A DNA stretch of 64,000 nt from Heliopora coerulea (GCA_030142905.1 JASJOG010000236.1:48501-112500); one strand, 5' to 3'. Shown: positions 1 through 62,806, counted from the stretch's first letter. Made by a program: numbers and translations. Notes: generated by a model from the sequence alone, not told the origin.

Positions 1-388
1 GGGGGCAGCCATGGAGGTCAAAAACAGGCGTGTAAGTGCGGGCGCGGGCCTCAAACTTACAGACGCGGACAAAACGTTGCTCAGCCTCAGTGAGTTAGAG
101 CCGAAGTTACTTTGTCGGATGGACTGCTTAGTATTTTTCCAACGCAAATTAAAGCAACTTTAATTTCGAACTATTTCAAGATTAACAATGTACAAATGAA
201 ATACAAGTAACAAAGGATTCATGGTAAGATATATAACTTGGATCGACGAACTCAGTTATTTGATGTTGATCTCGAATCTTGGGTTGAACTCTTACGAACG
301 ATTATTTACAGTCAATGACAGTGATATTCATGTATGTTTTTAATATATGTAGTTTTGGTAACATTAAGATAGTGAGGAATTGATGTGT
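1..388. other. No gene seen; flank of P-element relic
   Basis: I see no open frame with family resemblance here. It lies 3' of the P-element pseudogene on the minus strand and may hold that element's end, but I could not find a terminal repeat pairing with sequence upstream of 2313. Confidence 0.4.
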
Positions 389-2313
389 TTATTGGTTTTC
401 GAATAAAATTAATATCGTTAGTTTATGTCGATCGCTTGGCGTTCCATTCTGTATTACCTGGTTGCTGTAATACTTCCCGAACGTGTGCAACCGTAATGTG
501 AAGTATTTCTCATCTGTAGATTTCACAAGCTTCATCTGGTGATCATCTTCAACCAAACTCTCGTTTGACCCATGCTCGTGGTCTTTAAACACAGATTGGC
601 TTGAGTTGAGAAGAAAGTGATGGCATACCTCGAGTATCATCTTGCATTGTAAATTTGTGTCGTTGCTTATTCTTCTGCAATCTTTTTTACAGACGTATGC
701 TTTGAATACATGCTCACTGTATTCGATAGTTTCGAAAACCAACTTCGATGGAATTCGTAGGCCGCCTTTGCTAATGAAGAGGGTAAAAGCAGAGGCTGAA
801 GCTGCTTCGTTATATCGCGATGCCCCACAGTAATGATGATCAATTGAGGGAGAAAATATTTCAGAGACGAGACTCTCTTTACATGCATGACAGGTGAGTT
901 GCATTAAGAGTTTTGATGTAATGAAACCAGCGATATAGAATAATACATTAGCGGTGAATTCAGAATGTTTTTCTTGGACCAGATGCTCCAACATTAGGTT
1001 GATTTCTGGCCCTTGGTAATTCGGTATGTCTTTACTCCTAGTACACTCGTCGTTGGTTGTTGTGATCAGTGGGGATGCATGTTTTTTTGAGTGGTAGATG
1101 GGAATAATAGTATTGCCATAACCGGAGAAATCAAAACAGTTAGCGTTTTTGGAAGCAGTAACTGCATTTGTCATCAGCATCTTTCTAAGAGCGTATTTAA
1201 GCTGTAAGCAGTTAGGGTTATTATTCCAGCCTCCATGCGATCTAATGCACGAGAATAGCAGCTCGATATGATCTTGAGAGAATTTATACGTCAAAAGGTA
1301 CTTGAATGGACTCTGAGGAATTCATCAGAATACCTTCTTTCTGAGGGTGTGCTTTTTAAATTATCTTTTGCATTTTTAAAGAGTGTTAGTTGGAGTGTAT
1401 TAAATGATGCATGTAGTATATCAGCTTCCTCTTAAGTTATGATCAACTTTTCTTTTAGAGTTGAAATTATCTGCTCTATACTTTCAGTCTTTTGTTTTGA
1501 TCTTCTTACTTGCTGTTGTCAGTTTTTTATTTTTTGTTGTAGTTTTTCCTCCAGAAATGATTTGTTGTGCTCTTCTGATGGTTGTTTTGCATAATTGTGG
1601 TCACATTGAACTTTTGCTGGTGGTGACATGGTTTCAACTTCTGGAGAAGTCAGTGGTTGCTTGCTGTGAAGTTCCATCCTAGTTCTTAGTTCTTCTGGCA
1701 TGGTTGTATCAACCAGCTGGGGGACCTCTGAGAAAAGTGTTGGTGTTGCATTTCTTTTTAACCTGCATGTCCCATTTGAAGATGGAGGGATGGTCTAATC
1801 AACCCTTTCAAAATGTTTACTGCAGATACAACTAAATCGTGTTGGTTTCCAGGATTTGCTGAGTTTGTTTGCTTTTTGAACTGCAAACTCACACTTTTCT
1901 AGGACTGCTTCATTTTTAAAAGGAAACCTAGATCATTATAAAAGGTAAAATTATATCATAATGTAATATGTGTTTATGCATATATGTATATGTACATCTG
2001 ATTAAATGAAAAAGAAAGTAAACAAACAAACAAAAACTAAGTGTGTGTATGGTCTATATTTATTCTAAAACTTATGATTATTACTTTTACTGTGCTGCAA
2101 AGAAGTGAAAGTTGTGACTAGTGCTTTATTTTCTTTTGTTGTTTTCTTTTTTAGTTGGCCATTTAATAACTTTAATTACTTGCATGAAGCAGCAGTATTT
2201 TGAAAAGAAATTAATACTCACCTGTGAAAAGCAACATGCATCTGCTTTTTGCAACAAGACTGAGTTGTATATCCTCTACTATTGCAGCCTTTAATGACAC
2301 AGTTAAGGGGCAT
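389..2313 (-). pseudogene. P-element/THAP9-type transposase, internally deleted relic
   Basis: Read on the minus strand in two exons. Exon 1 (2313-2222) starts at an ATG and holds the first half of a THAP zinc finger (C-x4-C, then HVAFHR). A 294-base intron with GTGAG donor and TAG acceptor follows. Exon 2 starts at 1927 and supplies the rest: FPFKNEAVLEKC, ICSKHFERVD, CRLKRNATPTLF. A Lys/Gln-rich, probably coiled-coil stretch (about 1700-1440) leads to RRYSDEF, the segment before the catalytic core in this family. Near 1312 the frame breaks directly into LLTYKFSQDHIELLFS, the P/THAP9 C-terminal region, which runs open to 389. The whole DDE core is therefore missing. In-frame stops lie at 1797-1795, 1521-1519 and 1434-1432. 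P/THAP9 proteins are cut-and-paste transposases with N-terminal THAP DNA binding. This copy cannot be active as written. The family call is firm; the exact deletion point is approximate. Confidence 0.85.
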
Positions 2314-2984
2314 TTTCTTCTCACATCCAAAAAACCAAGATAACAATTTTTGATAACTTTCAGAATGATTTCAATCATAAGTAAGGAAATGTTTACGAAA
2401 AAACTCCTTGAAATTGGGGCCTCAGCCGAGCAGACAAAAACTGGGGAGACTAAACTTCGTGAAAGCTTTTTTAACGCTAAAAAACGTTAAAACCGATCAA
2501 ATTTCAAGTTTAGATGAATAAAAAGTAACTTTTATTTTCGATTTAAGAAATAGTATAATAGTTTTTAGTATATCTACTTAATATTATAGATAAACTACTT
2601 AAAAAAGATTTGAAAAATCCGCGCGGTTTCTCTCTTGATCTTCCAATATTTGTATTGATGATAACTTTACTTTTCAGAACAGTTATTTCCAATCGATACA
2701 TTAGTCAACAGGAAATTGATCTTCTAGTTTGTTAGCATAAAAAAAAATTCAAGATTAAATGAGTTTTTGGCCGTCCGTAGTGATTTATCACCTAGGGGGG
2801 ACTGGGGTGATCTGTAATTTGACCTACATGTCAGCCTCCATGCTGGCTTCAAAAAAAAGTTTGCAGGTAGCGTTCCAGTCTTTTTAGAGTTCACTGTTCC
2901 AATATGGCCGCCGCTACTTGACTTCCGGCTACACTTTTTGAGCCCGGTCACCAGTCTCACTCGGGGGTGCAATGTGTCCTCATC
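2314..2984. other. AT-rich spacer, no gene seen
   Basis: No coding signal or recognisable repeat ends. From about 2880 the sequence leads into the foldback repeat that follows. Confidence 0.4.
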
Positions 2985-3665
2985 AGTGAACTCAATTTCC
3001 ATATCTGGTATGCTAACTGGCCAATGAAAAGTGAACCCAAGATGGCCGCCCATGGAGGCCAATTTTGGACGTCAGTTTCAGTTCCCTACGCGGGCTTGTA
3101 CGTCAGTTCTAGTCTCCTACGCGACTTTTTACTCTTTTCTGAAGAGTTTTTTCAAAATACACACAAAATATTTCTTCAAAAGACAGAAAAGAGTTTAAGA
3201 ATTTCAAATATATTTCTACAAAGTCAAACCGAGTTACAGGTTATATATTCTCACGAAAATAAATTACCAAACTGGCGAGAAACCTAACAAAACGGCCTCG
3301 AAAAATTACTTTAGGAAACTGCTAAGTGCTTGTCCTCGTTTTCCCGTTAGTTTACCACCTTCAGACAATTTAGTACACTTGTTAGGCCACACGGCAACAA
3401 TGAATCTTTTTAAATACTCGATAATGTAAAACTAGCCCAGTAATGTTTCGTCTGAGCACTTTTTCCATGGTTGACAAACAGGTTGACAAACCAAACACAA
3501 ACTGAAGATTAAAGTTCTGCAAAAGACTGGAACTGACGTACAAGACCGCAAAGAGGACTGAAACTGACGTCCAAAATTCTCTCCATGGGAAGCCATCTTG
3601 GTTTCACTTTTTGCACGTGCAAATGACTGGGAGTTAGCATTCCAGATATGGAAATTGAGTTTACT
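2985..3665. repeat. Foldback (inverted-repeat) element
   Basis: Positions 2985-3110 and 3525-3665 are imperfect inverted copies of each other: ACTCAATTTCCATATCTGG, AAGATGGC and TTTTGGACGTCAGTTTCAG occur in the same order on opposite strands. About 415 bases lie between the arms. Both arms give similar short peptides in opposite directions, which is only the mirror effect of the repeat. No transposase is present, so this is a non-autonomous foldback. I did not find convincing target duplications. Confidence 0.7.
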
Positions 3666-4012
3666 AGTCCTCATTTCCCAGTGCAAATGTCTGGGGTCCG
3701 CCATGTTGGCAGCCAGATAACTCCGAGTCAGTCAACAAGGAATACAACGGAGAAAAGCCAACTTGGACCACTAAAACCGCTTTCTTTGGAAATGTATTTG
3801 GACGATTTCCGTTTTACTTTGATATGTCCCAGAGGAAAGGTAAGAGATCAATTTTATCATAATTAAAAGGCGTATAAAGGAATTTTCCGTGACTTATTCA
3901 TTTAGTTAGGAGTGGTCATTTGTTCGCTTTGTTGTTTACTTGTATTTCACACTCGAAATCGGCTTGCAGCACACTCATGCCCTAATTAATTTCAGTTTTT
4001 ACGTGTTCATTG

Positions 4013-4925
4013 TAGTGATTGACCGATCATGCCACAATCGGAAATTGCCGATTACCGATTGTTCCAAGTCATAATGGTCCGATTCCGATTCCGATTATCA
4101 AAACGAGTCCAATGACGTCATTCATTCTGCACGCAAACCTGGAGTAAACAACTAAATGGCTTCCTTGGCCAAAAACTTGTAAGAAAACACAATTCCTTCA
4201 CATGGTAAAATAATTTTTTACCCACTGCTAAGTTAGTAGCTTTGCATAAGAGACTTGCACACGCTTCAACTTGTTAGTAGGAGAAATAGCAAAATACTTT
4301 TAACAGGTTTGTTGTTTTTTTTTTTTAAAAAGTAATTTTCCAGCCAGACTCGCCAACGCCTTGTCATCTGGCACGACACTAGCAATCAATAACAACAGCA
4401 CAGCTAGAGCATTCAGTGTTCCAGTGCTAGCCGACGTGCAACTTGCAGACGTTTTGAAAAGACTTGGATAAAGCAAACAACAAATCTTTATTTCCGGTTG
4501 TGTTGAGCAGTGAAGGAAATATTTCCTACTCACACAATAGTAATGTCTTAAATACCAATTTGTATTTATTTAAAAGAAAGCCATTCATCTAGAAATCTAT
4601 CGAAGAATTTTCAGTAGACATCTGAAGGTTGCTCAAGCCGAACTGACGATCAACATCCGATTATTTTTGTAATTTTATCTATTTCACATTGCATTATAAG
4701 ATTGTGTAAGTGACTGACTGGTGATAGACAATTACGTGCGCGCATCTCGCTGCTGACCGTAGAAGCTGATGAAAACGATGCCAATTTGGCAACTTCTGAA
4801 GAGTTGTTTTATTTCCATATTAATCGGTTATAATCGGAAAATACAGGAACTTTAACCGATTCCGATTGTCTACCGATAACGCAATAATCGGTCCGATTCC
4901 GATTCCGATGATCGGTCAATCACTA
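4013..4925. mobile_element. hAT-type miniature transposon (MITE) with perfect TSD
   Basis: The ends are a perfect 18-base terminal inverted repeat: TAGTGATTGACCGATCAT at 4013-4030 and its complement at 4908-4925. The element is flanked by identical 8-base copies of GTTCATTG (4005-4012 and 4926-4933). An 8-base duplication and a TAGTG-type end are hallmarks of the hAT superfamily. Just inside each end are degenerate repeats of CCGATT. At 913 bases with no long open frame it must have been moved by a transposase encoded elsewhere. The perfect duplication suggests a fairly recent insertion. Confidence 0.93.
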
Positions 4926-4933
4926 GTTCATTG

Positions 4934-7140
4934 TAGCTATATTTTCGTACTGATACCAAATCAGCTTGTTGATTGCGTGTCACCTTGATTTTGGTTGTTA
5001 AATAATTTCAAAATCAAAGAAAAATACGCTGTGAGCCTTTGTACATGTACAATTTTGTATTTCTTGCCTAAAGATAGACAAAAATGTGCCTCAAGATGTT
5101 TGCCGCCCCGCAGATTTTAATGCACATTTAAACTTCACAATTGATTTGTAGGAGTAATTTTTAGGTTGAACTTTAGATGTGAAAGCAACTAATTGAGATA
5201 CCATTTTACATGTAATACCTTGGCTCCTCCTTGTCTTGAACCAACTTGAAACTCTAACTGGTATTCATGCCCTGTCTTCACCTTAACCAAGAATTACAAA
5301 TAGAATTATTCAGAGAAAACATAAGGTATTGATTTGTTTTTATTGTAATTTTTAGTTGATAACTCTGGTCTTTTGAACCACTCCATGAGGAGGCTGCTTG
5401 GAAGAAGCAAGGTTTATGCATTGAAGAAAGGGATGACAATACAAATTACATATTGCAATATTTAATAAAAAGGTTATCACAGTTCTTTAAACGTGAAATT
5501 CAATGATTGTTTAACTCCATGTTGATTTTCAGTAGATTGTAACAAACTTGAAGGTGCATTATTAAAGGCATCTGTAGTGATCTGCTGCATGCTTCCCAAT
5601 GTGATTCCATTAATCCTTAAAAATATCTAGTGTATGCCTTCCTGTAGCATGGCTGAGACTTCAATGATTTCAATGTTGCATGGAAATGGTCAACTTAGAT
5701 AGGTACCCACTTCTCTGTCATTGCTGTGCATGGAAAACATGTTATATGCAGGATCTGAATAAGTCTAAGAAAAATTAATTTGAAAGGGGCCTATCAGCTT
5801 TTTATGTGAAGCTATCCTGTGAGTTTGTTTTCACATCTTTTTGTGATTATGCCTTCCAGTAGATTTATATGTAAAATTCTACAAAACAGAAGCTTGACAG
5901 TAAAAATGAATGAAGAACTGGGCTGGTCATTAGAATAATGAAAAAATGATCCACTGTACTGTAACTACATCCCCCGGATGTACAATATTTCTGCAGCAGT
6001 TTCTGCACAGAAATAACTGCTCACTTTATTAAAGATCAACACTCTCTTCTTCATAAGAAAGGACAGATCAGAGAACTCAGGCAGGAGATCATTGGTAACA
6101 AGTGCTACAAGTAATTAGCGTAATAGAGGGAAAATTTACATATTAAAGGAAAGGTATAAAGGAAGAGATTCAGATTAATTCACTGTAGCCACAGTATATT
6201 GTTTCTTAAATCAGCTCTTTTGTTTAACAAAATATATAACAATAACAAAACTTTGCAGATGGAAGAAAACCTCCTGCCCCAATTTTGAAACAGACATTCC
6301 TACTTGGCAATGATTTCTTTCTAATGTCAAATCCCTCTCACCAAACCTAGTGATAAAAGAGAAAAATGTCAGCACAAACATGACCAACATCCAACTCTGG
6401 CCATTGAATGCAGTCATATTTAAGTTGCAGTTACACTACTTGCAAACTATTCTAGCCCTGGCGTTAACCAATACATAGATTATGAACATAAATGTAAGTT
6501 TATGTGCATAGGATATGAGGTACAATTTTTTCAGGGCATAAATTAAGACGAGCAATTTGGGAGCTTGTTCAGAAAAGCTTTCGTGGTTGCACCATTGCTA
6601 GACAGGCAATCGTGAGAACATTTTTAAAAAAAACTGAGAGATGTTCTTGTTTATTATGAAAAAGCTGCTTGGAAATTTAGGAATACAAAATACATAAACC
6701 TTTGCACTGAATCAAAACAGTGGAGTTCTTCGAAACATATTCAATAGGTAAGTATTGACAGAGGCCAAGTGTTAAAGCAAGTTGGAGTTCAAATTTGAGG
6801 AATTAAAGCAGTTTTATTATAATTAATGAAGAGTTTACCCCATCACAGTTGTTATAAATGTGAAATCTGCTTTCGACATTTCATCGTTAACAGCGAGAAT
6901 AATCAAGCAAACGTCGCTCGTCCGACGAGTATCATGCAAGTGGCTGAAAGATGATGAAGAATTATCCGTTTTCTATTCAGTAAATTACCTTAAAAGTACA
7001 ATGATATTGCTAACATACCTTTCTTCTAGACGTGCCAGCCGTAAAACAAAAATCGGCCGCAAAACGTTTGAGATACAGCAGGTCAAATGATCCGAACCCG
7101 CTGTTCGCCATTATTTTTGTTGTTGACCTGTCCACAGTTA
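4934..7140. other. No gene seen
   Basis: About 2.2 kb of AT-rich sequence without a supported coding region, RNA gene or element end. Short open frames here have no recognisable family features and are at the length expected by chance. Confidence 0.4.
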
Positions 7141-7142
7141 TC

Positions 7143-7193
7143 TGGCTGCCAACATGGCAGCCAACATGGCAGCCAACATGGCAGCCAACATGC
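7143..7193. repeat. 12-base tandem repeat
   Basis: About four copies of a 12-base unit (CAACATGGCAGC, rotated) in a row, with little divergence. It sits just left of the transposon that starts at 7235. Confidence 0.85.
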
Positions 7194-7535
7194 GCGGCAC
7201 GACATGCGCGAGGACAAAAACTTCATACCTTAACTTAATCACATAAACTTTCGCGGTCATTAACTTTCGCAATGTAAACTTTCGCGGTCATAAACTTCCG
7301 CGGATAAGAAAATTTGGAAAAATTCGCGGTCATAAACTTTCGCGGACAATGTGATCTGAAATATTTCGCGTGCATAAACTTTCACGATTCGCATTTTTTT
7401 CATGCGAAGTCTAAGTAATATTAAGATAAGAAATCGTATGAAAGTCCATAGCATTTTCAGAATAAAATCACTAATGTCAACATAACAATAACATAACTAC
7501 CAAATAACAATATTATCCATGTATGTTTTTGAATT

Positions 7536-8160
7536 TTAGTCTTCCAGTATGACAACTTTCGGTGGTGTTTCCTCCATTATTGCTGGTAGATTATGATTTC
7601 GATTATGATTACGAGTGAAAAATGCCCGAATGTCGTCATTTCGTTTCGGTCTGCTTGCTTCAACCGAAGTTTTCTTTGCCTTTTGAGATCGAGGCAGAAT
7701 CGATATGTCTGTTTCATCAGCCTTTTCTTTTAAGAAGCTTCCCACCTTCACCATACTTTCCTGCTCGCTGTACAAGTCAGAGACCAGTTCTTCGTATCTT
7801 TTCATCAAAGCATTTCCATTAATGTTTCCTGTCAACACTACGGTCACCAAGCAAGGAATTTCGAGTCCTCCTTGAATAAGTGGTGAGCGTCTGTAATCTG
7901 TACCAATCAACTTCGCTGTTAAATCAGCTCCTCGAAGAAGGGAGATATTTCGTTGGCCGAGAAATCTCCCTAGGCGAATGCCCAACTGTCATATCGCTTT
8001 CAATTTTACACACCTTTATTGTATAGGGGTCAAAATCGTTGTCATTTTCTATCTTGCATACCAACAATTCATCTGGAGCAGGACTCCAATATGAGCGATA
8101 CACATGATATCCTCGAACTGCAGCATTGAACGCAAATGTAACAGACTGAACGCAAGCCAT
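7536..8160 (-). pseudogene. HIRAN-domain protein carried by the transposon, frameshifted
   Basis: Minus strand, ATG at 8160. The first part gives RGYHVYRSYWSP, ENDNDFDPYTIKV and TVGHSPREISRPTKYL, which is the HIRAN layout (a small beta-barrel that binds DNA ends in helicase-like proteins). Around 7945 the reading must shift frame to continue as RGADLTAKLIGTDYRRS, GGLEIPCLVTVVL and a charged tail with PRSQKAKKTSVEASRPK. It then ends at 7536. No helicase or nuclease domain follows. It is divergent from the plus-strand transposase fragment and starts only a few bases from it, suggesting a shared central promoter. The HIRAN call is by motif resemblance; its role in transposition is unknown to me. 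Confidence 0.65.
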
Positions 8161-8638
8161 TTCGTCACAAGACTTCCACTACACTTGCACTGAGGCGCAT
8201 GATGTTGAAATTGTACAAGACGATCTGACTGTAGCAGGTCCATCAACTGTTCGTAGAGAAGACACTGGGCTGGGATCAGTTGATTTTGATGCTGTTCAAC
8301 ATGCTACAAGCGTACTTCGAAGTAAAAGAAGCAAGTACAATAAGTACAGCGACGAGGATCGCTACAAGATAGGAAGATATGGAAGTGAAAACGGACCCAT
8401 CGCCGCAGTGAGAAAGTTTAAAACAAAATATCCAAATCTGAATGAAAGCACTGTTCGCGAAATGAAAATGCGATACAAAGAATTACTGAAAGCAGACATG
8501 TATGGAAACGCAGACAGAAGGATCGAGAAGTACCGATCTCCTACTGGTCGTCCTTTATTGTTGGGTGATTTGGATTTCGTGGTGCAAAGATACATACAGG
8601 CGGTACTATGTTTCCCGGTCATTAACTTTCGCGGATGA
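8155..8638 (+). pseudogene. N-terminal DNA-binding part of a pogo-like (DDE_1) transposase
   Basis: Plus strand, open without a clear ATG from about 8155. The recognisable block is RSKRSKYNKYSDEDRYKIG, ENGPIAAVRKFKTKYP, LNESTVREMKMRYKEL and GRPLLLGDLDFVVQRYI. These are a helix-turn-helix and linker of the kind found before DDE_1 catalytic domains in cnidarian pogo-like transposases. It runs straight into the right-hand repeat array and stops, so the catalytic domain was lost by internal deletion. It is divergent from the HIRAN gene. Confidence 0.6.
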
Positions 8639-8812
8639 CAAAACTGGAAAATTTGCGGACAAAAACTTTCGCGGATGAGCGAATTTACAAAAATTCGCGG
8701 ACATAAACTTTCGCGGACATAAACTTTCGCGGATTGGACCAATCTGCGAAAGTTTGTGTCCGCGAAGTTTATGACCGCGAAAGTTAATGATCGCCAAAGT
8801 TTATGTCATTAA

Positions 8813-9949
8813 GGTAGCTTCCGACGCGAGTGAGACTTCTGGTTAACGTTTCTTATTCTGTGGTCCGGTTGCTCTATCCAGTTTTATTTAGAGTGCAGTG
8901 CTATGAAACGCGTGGTGGAAGGTTTTAGGTTCCAACGCCCAGTGGTGGACCCAGGTAGGAGCAAATCTGGTGTACGCTACTTTAAGATGCTTGTTATTAC
9001 GATTTTAAATGGGAAAGAGATCTGGATAGTAGACAGAGGTCCAACAAGAAAATTTGCTTCTGCCGCTATGACGTCACACAGCGTCAAGCTCACCGCATAC
9101 CTTGGCTATCCTACTTGCCCTCCCTTAGAAACAATCCTGCGGACGCCCATGGGGGAGATCACTTTTACGTTTTTTTACGCAATTGCAACACTCTGCAGAA
9201 AGCAGAATAGTGTAGAATAATGTTTAAGCACAATCAAATTAGACATTTTTGTAGTCGCAAGAAGACAAGAGCACAAATTTAAGTCCCTGAGATGTACCCC
9301 CTTAAATCTGTACTACTTCTCTGAGCAAATAATACATTATATGTATAAAGAGTTCTGCAATCACTGCCCAATGTTCGGCGTCCAAAATTTACTAAAACCC
9401 AGTCATCCCTAGATGGCTACGTCATTGGTTTCTTGGAATACTTGCAAATTTCCGAGGAAAAACTGAAACGAGATTTTACAAACTATCGACGGTAGTGTTG
9501 GTGATGGCTTGTACCAAGTTTGCTTTTATTACGATTTCCAATACAAGGTTAAAAACCTGCCATTTTAGATTAGAGAGCATGTTGTTTTCAACCCCATGCG
9601 GTTATTTTCAAGCATGCTATGACATTTGCTATGACAGTGTTAATCAAAATTGCAATCAAGTTAGGAACTAAAAGTTGGAACACATGACGCAGTTTCACTA
9701 TGAAACTCGTTTGACTATCGAAGGGAAAAGTATGCGATGTTGATGATCTTCGCTACTTGAACGCGCCTTGATGATTACAGTTCCTCGTCTCCTCCTATCC
9801 CCCCCTGCTTTCGGTCTGATTTGGCAAAACATCACGCGGAAGAGACGTTGGCGCTATTTAACACCGGGAAATGAAATTTGATCCAAATGGATTTAAGTTG
9901 TCATAGTACTGTTTATGGTAACTAATAACAATTTTTTTCTTCTGTTTCG
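8813..9949. promoter_or_regulatory. Upstream region of the convertase gene; promoter likely but not defined
   Basis: No supported gene. The sequence just before the first coding exon should contain the transcription start. A TATTTAA at about 9854 is a possible TATA-like element about 95 bases before the ATG, which is weak evidence. A 105-codon open frame at 8903-9220 has no recognisable features. Confidence 0.3.
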
Positions 9950-60907
<50,958 letters not shown>

Positions 60908-61510
60908 GTAGGACATCATAAAGTTTATTTTGCTCCTTAGATCTTTTGAGCGATTCTTATAAATCGGCTACTTTCGGCTGAAATTTTGTTGACTGTAGCA
61001 TAAATCTCAGAGTAGTCACACGGCGTTTACAGTACATGTCAAGAAATAATTATCTGTTAAAGAAAATTAGAAGGAAAACCTTACCTTGGTAAGGTGTTGT
61101 GGATGGTTCTGACTTAGGCTATATTGCATTCCGAAAATTGGCAAAAACTGAAATTCTGCACCTTGTAGATATGTTAGAGGATTTGGATTTGATCAACCAC
61201 AACAAAATCCGACAGCCTTTTAAGGAACAATGAACGATGGCGTTGATAAGTAGTTTTGCGAAGAGCAGACTGTCGTTGGGAAAGAATGCTCTTCCGCAGG
61301 TCTCTAAGCAAAAGTGATGACGCGTTAAAAGAACGAATTTATACTCAAACTACTTCTGTCAAAAACGAATCTTTAATAAGCAAGCATATAGCCCTATTTT
61401 ATGCCAGCATAGGTGTGCGGGCGAAATTCATCCAGGGGGTGGGATGCCTTTTGCCCCCTCCCCAAAAGATCAACTTCATGTCCGAATTGTGCAAATTATA
61501 TATATAAACA

Positions 61511-61512
<2 letters not shown>
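60908..61512. other. Start of the next convertase intron, no gene seen
   Basis: No exon with the expected oxyanion Asn motif (ASGNGG-like) was found to the right end of the window. Confidence 0.5.

Positions 61513-61550
<38 letters not shown>
61513..61550. repeat. (TA)n microsatellite
   Basis: Next to the Penelope 3' end. Confidence 0.95.
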
Positions 61551-61553
<3 letters not shown>

Positions 61554-61605
61554 AAAACATTTAATTCAAAACATTGGATATATACAAATTAAAAAAAACT
61601 AAAAA

Positions 61606-61647
61606 TACGGTTATTCGAGTTTCACGCTCGAAGCCATCATCAGATTG
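61606..61647 (-). ncRNA. Decayed hammerhead, GUUGC-class relative
   Basis: Minus strand. CUGAUGA and GAAAC intact with a GCU-UCG-AGC hairpin between, but stem III has a mismatch (ACU-CGA-AAU) and stem I does not pair. Confidence 0.5.
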
Positions 61648-61689
61648 AAGACGAGTTAAAAATTACAAGGGTTTAAAATTAGCTACATA

Positions 61690-62335
61690 AAACTTATTCT
61701 TGTGCCATCACTTAGTTGAGAGCTTAGTCCTTTTGTTCAAAGTATGTTTTCATGCTTTTAAAATGCAAAGTTTTTCCGCTAGACAGAGGTTGCTTTGTTT
61801 CCCTCAGCTTCTATACCCATTCGCTCGTTTTAAAATTGACCATTTGATTGTATACTTCGTTTTTGCTTCTTTTAATTCCCATATGTATTTAGAAAGTGCT
61901 GTGCTTAATGCATATTTCTTGTTGTTGAATGACTGTTGGTGGTTACAAAATCTTGTTTTGAATTCTCCTTCCGTCATACAGATATACGTATTCGGTTCTT
62001 GGTTTTCTGGAAATACAGTGGCTTTGTAAACGAGGTTTCGTGTCAAGCACGCACCATCAAGCGGGCAATTTGGTTTCACTCGGCAATCGCAGTTTTTTTT
62101 TTCCGAGTCTTCCGTGTTTCTTAGGACTTTTGAATTGTGGTTGTTTACTATGCATTTCATATTTTGCATACAGCTGTAGCTGATCTTGATCGTCCCTCGA
62201 TTGAATATCCGGCGCAATGGGTTGTTAACTGGAAAATGCTCATCGACCAGACTTAAAAATTGCTTTCCCACATTGGTCTTGACGGTCCTGCTGAACGGTG
62301 GGTTGAACCATAGAATATTTCTAGGCCTATTTTTC
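61690..62335 (-). pseudogene. Penelope-like linker and endonuclease (IGMT subfamily)
   Basis: Minus strand. ILWFNPPFSRTVKTNVGKQF, RIFNRGTIKISYSCMQNMKC, CDCRVKPNCPLDGAC, VYKATVFPENQEPNTYICMT (YIG reads YIC), EGEFKTRFCNHQQSF and LSKYIWELKEAKTKYTIKW. The end is broken by stops near 61800. The 5' end meets the plus-strand copy at about 62340, head to head. Confidence 0.82.
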
Positions 62336-62339
62336 TTAC

Positions 62340-62806
62340 TATTTTTCTAAGAAAGAAAGAAATAAGCAGGGGGCTAGGGGAATAAAGAAGTGTGGTGAGG
62401 CTCGATGCCAGATATGTGAATTTGTTGACGAGTTTGACGAATTTGGAGTTAATGGACGCACTAATCAGATAAATTACTCCTTTGATTGTGATACGGGGGG
62501 AGTAGTTTATCTGATAAAGTGTAGGCAATGTTGTAAACTCTATGTGGGAAGTACCATTATTTTGTTTCGAAAGAGATTTAATAACCATAAAAACAATATT
62601 AAGAAATATGAAAGGGGCCAAAGAGGGATTCCGTGAGAGCATTTGTACTCCTATTTTTTTGAGGAAGGACACAAAGGTTTAATGGATCTTAGGGTTATGA
62701 TAATTGATAAGACTAATGTTAAGGAGCCTACAGAAAGAGACGGATTTTGGGCTTATAAGTTAAATACTTTTATTCCTAAGGGGTTGAATTTTAAGGATTT
62801 TATGTA
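62340..62806 (+). pseudogene. Penelope-like zinc motif and endonuclease (YVGST subfamily), one stop
   Basis: Plus strand. KKCGEARCQICEFVDEF (Cys motif), TGGVVYLIKCRQCCKLYVGS, LFRKRFNNHKNN with catalytic Arg, a TGA at about 62632 where relatives have Gly (GEHL box), then YSYFFEEGHKGLMDLRVMII and ERDGFWAYKLNTFIPKGLNF. It ends at 62806. Otherwise open. Confidence 0.87.

Larger units (their letters stand above)
7235..8812. mobile_element. TTAA-flanked DNA transposon with repeat-array ends and two divergent gene relics
   Basis: TTAA occurs at both borders (7235-7238 and 8809-8812). Inside it the two ends are inverted copies about 32 bases long with a few mismatches, starting T[CG]ACATAAACTTT. Each end carries an array of a short unit related to CATAAACTTTCGCGG: five or more copies on the left (7239-7390) and six or more on the right (8615-8808). 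Between the arrays lie a minus-strand HIRAN-like gene and a plus-strand transposase N-terminus that runs into the right array. The transposase fragment looks pogo-like, for which the target would be TA (present within TTAA). TTAA itself would suit piggyBac or Kolobok, so the superfamily stays open. The element is internally deleted. Confidence 0.75.

Noticed and set aside
4300..4533. Minus-strand 77-codon frame as a hAT transposase remnant
   Set aside because: It lies inside the hAT MITE but shows no hAT motif that I can recognise.
7143..7193. Coding repeat domain (WQPTWQPTWQPT)
   Set aside because: The repeat is a 12-base tandem array in a short frame with no flanking coding signal.
8903..9220. 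A 105-codon plus-strand frame as a small gene
   Set aside because: No recognisable domain, no splice or family support, and a length possible by chance.
62253..62672. Minus-strand frame of 139 codons
   Set aside because: It is the antisense shadow of the plus-strand Penelope endonuclease at 62340-62806.
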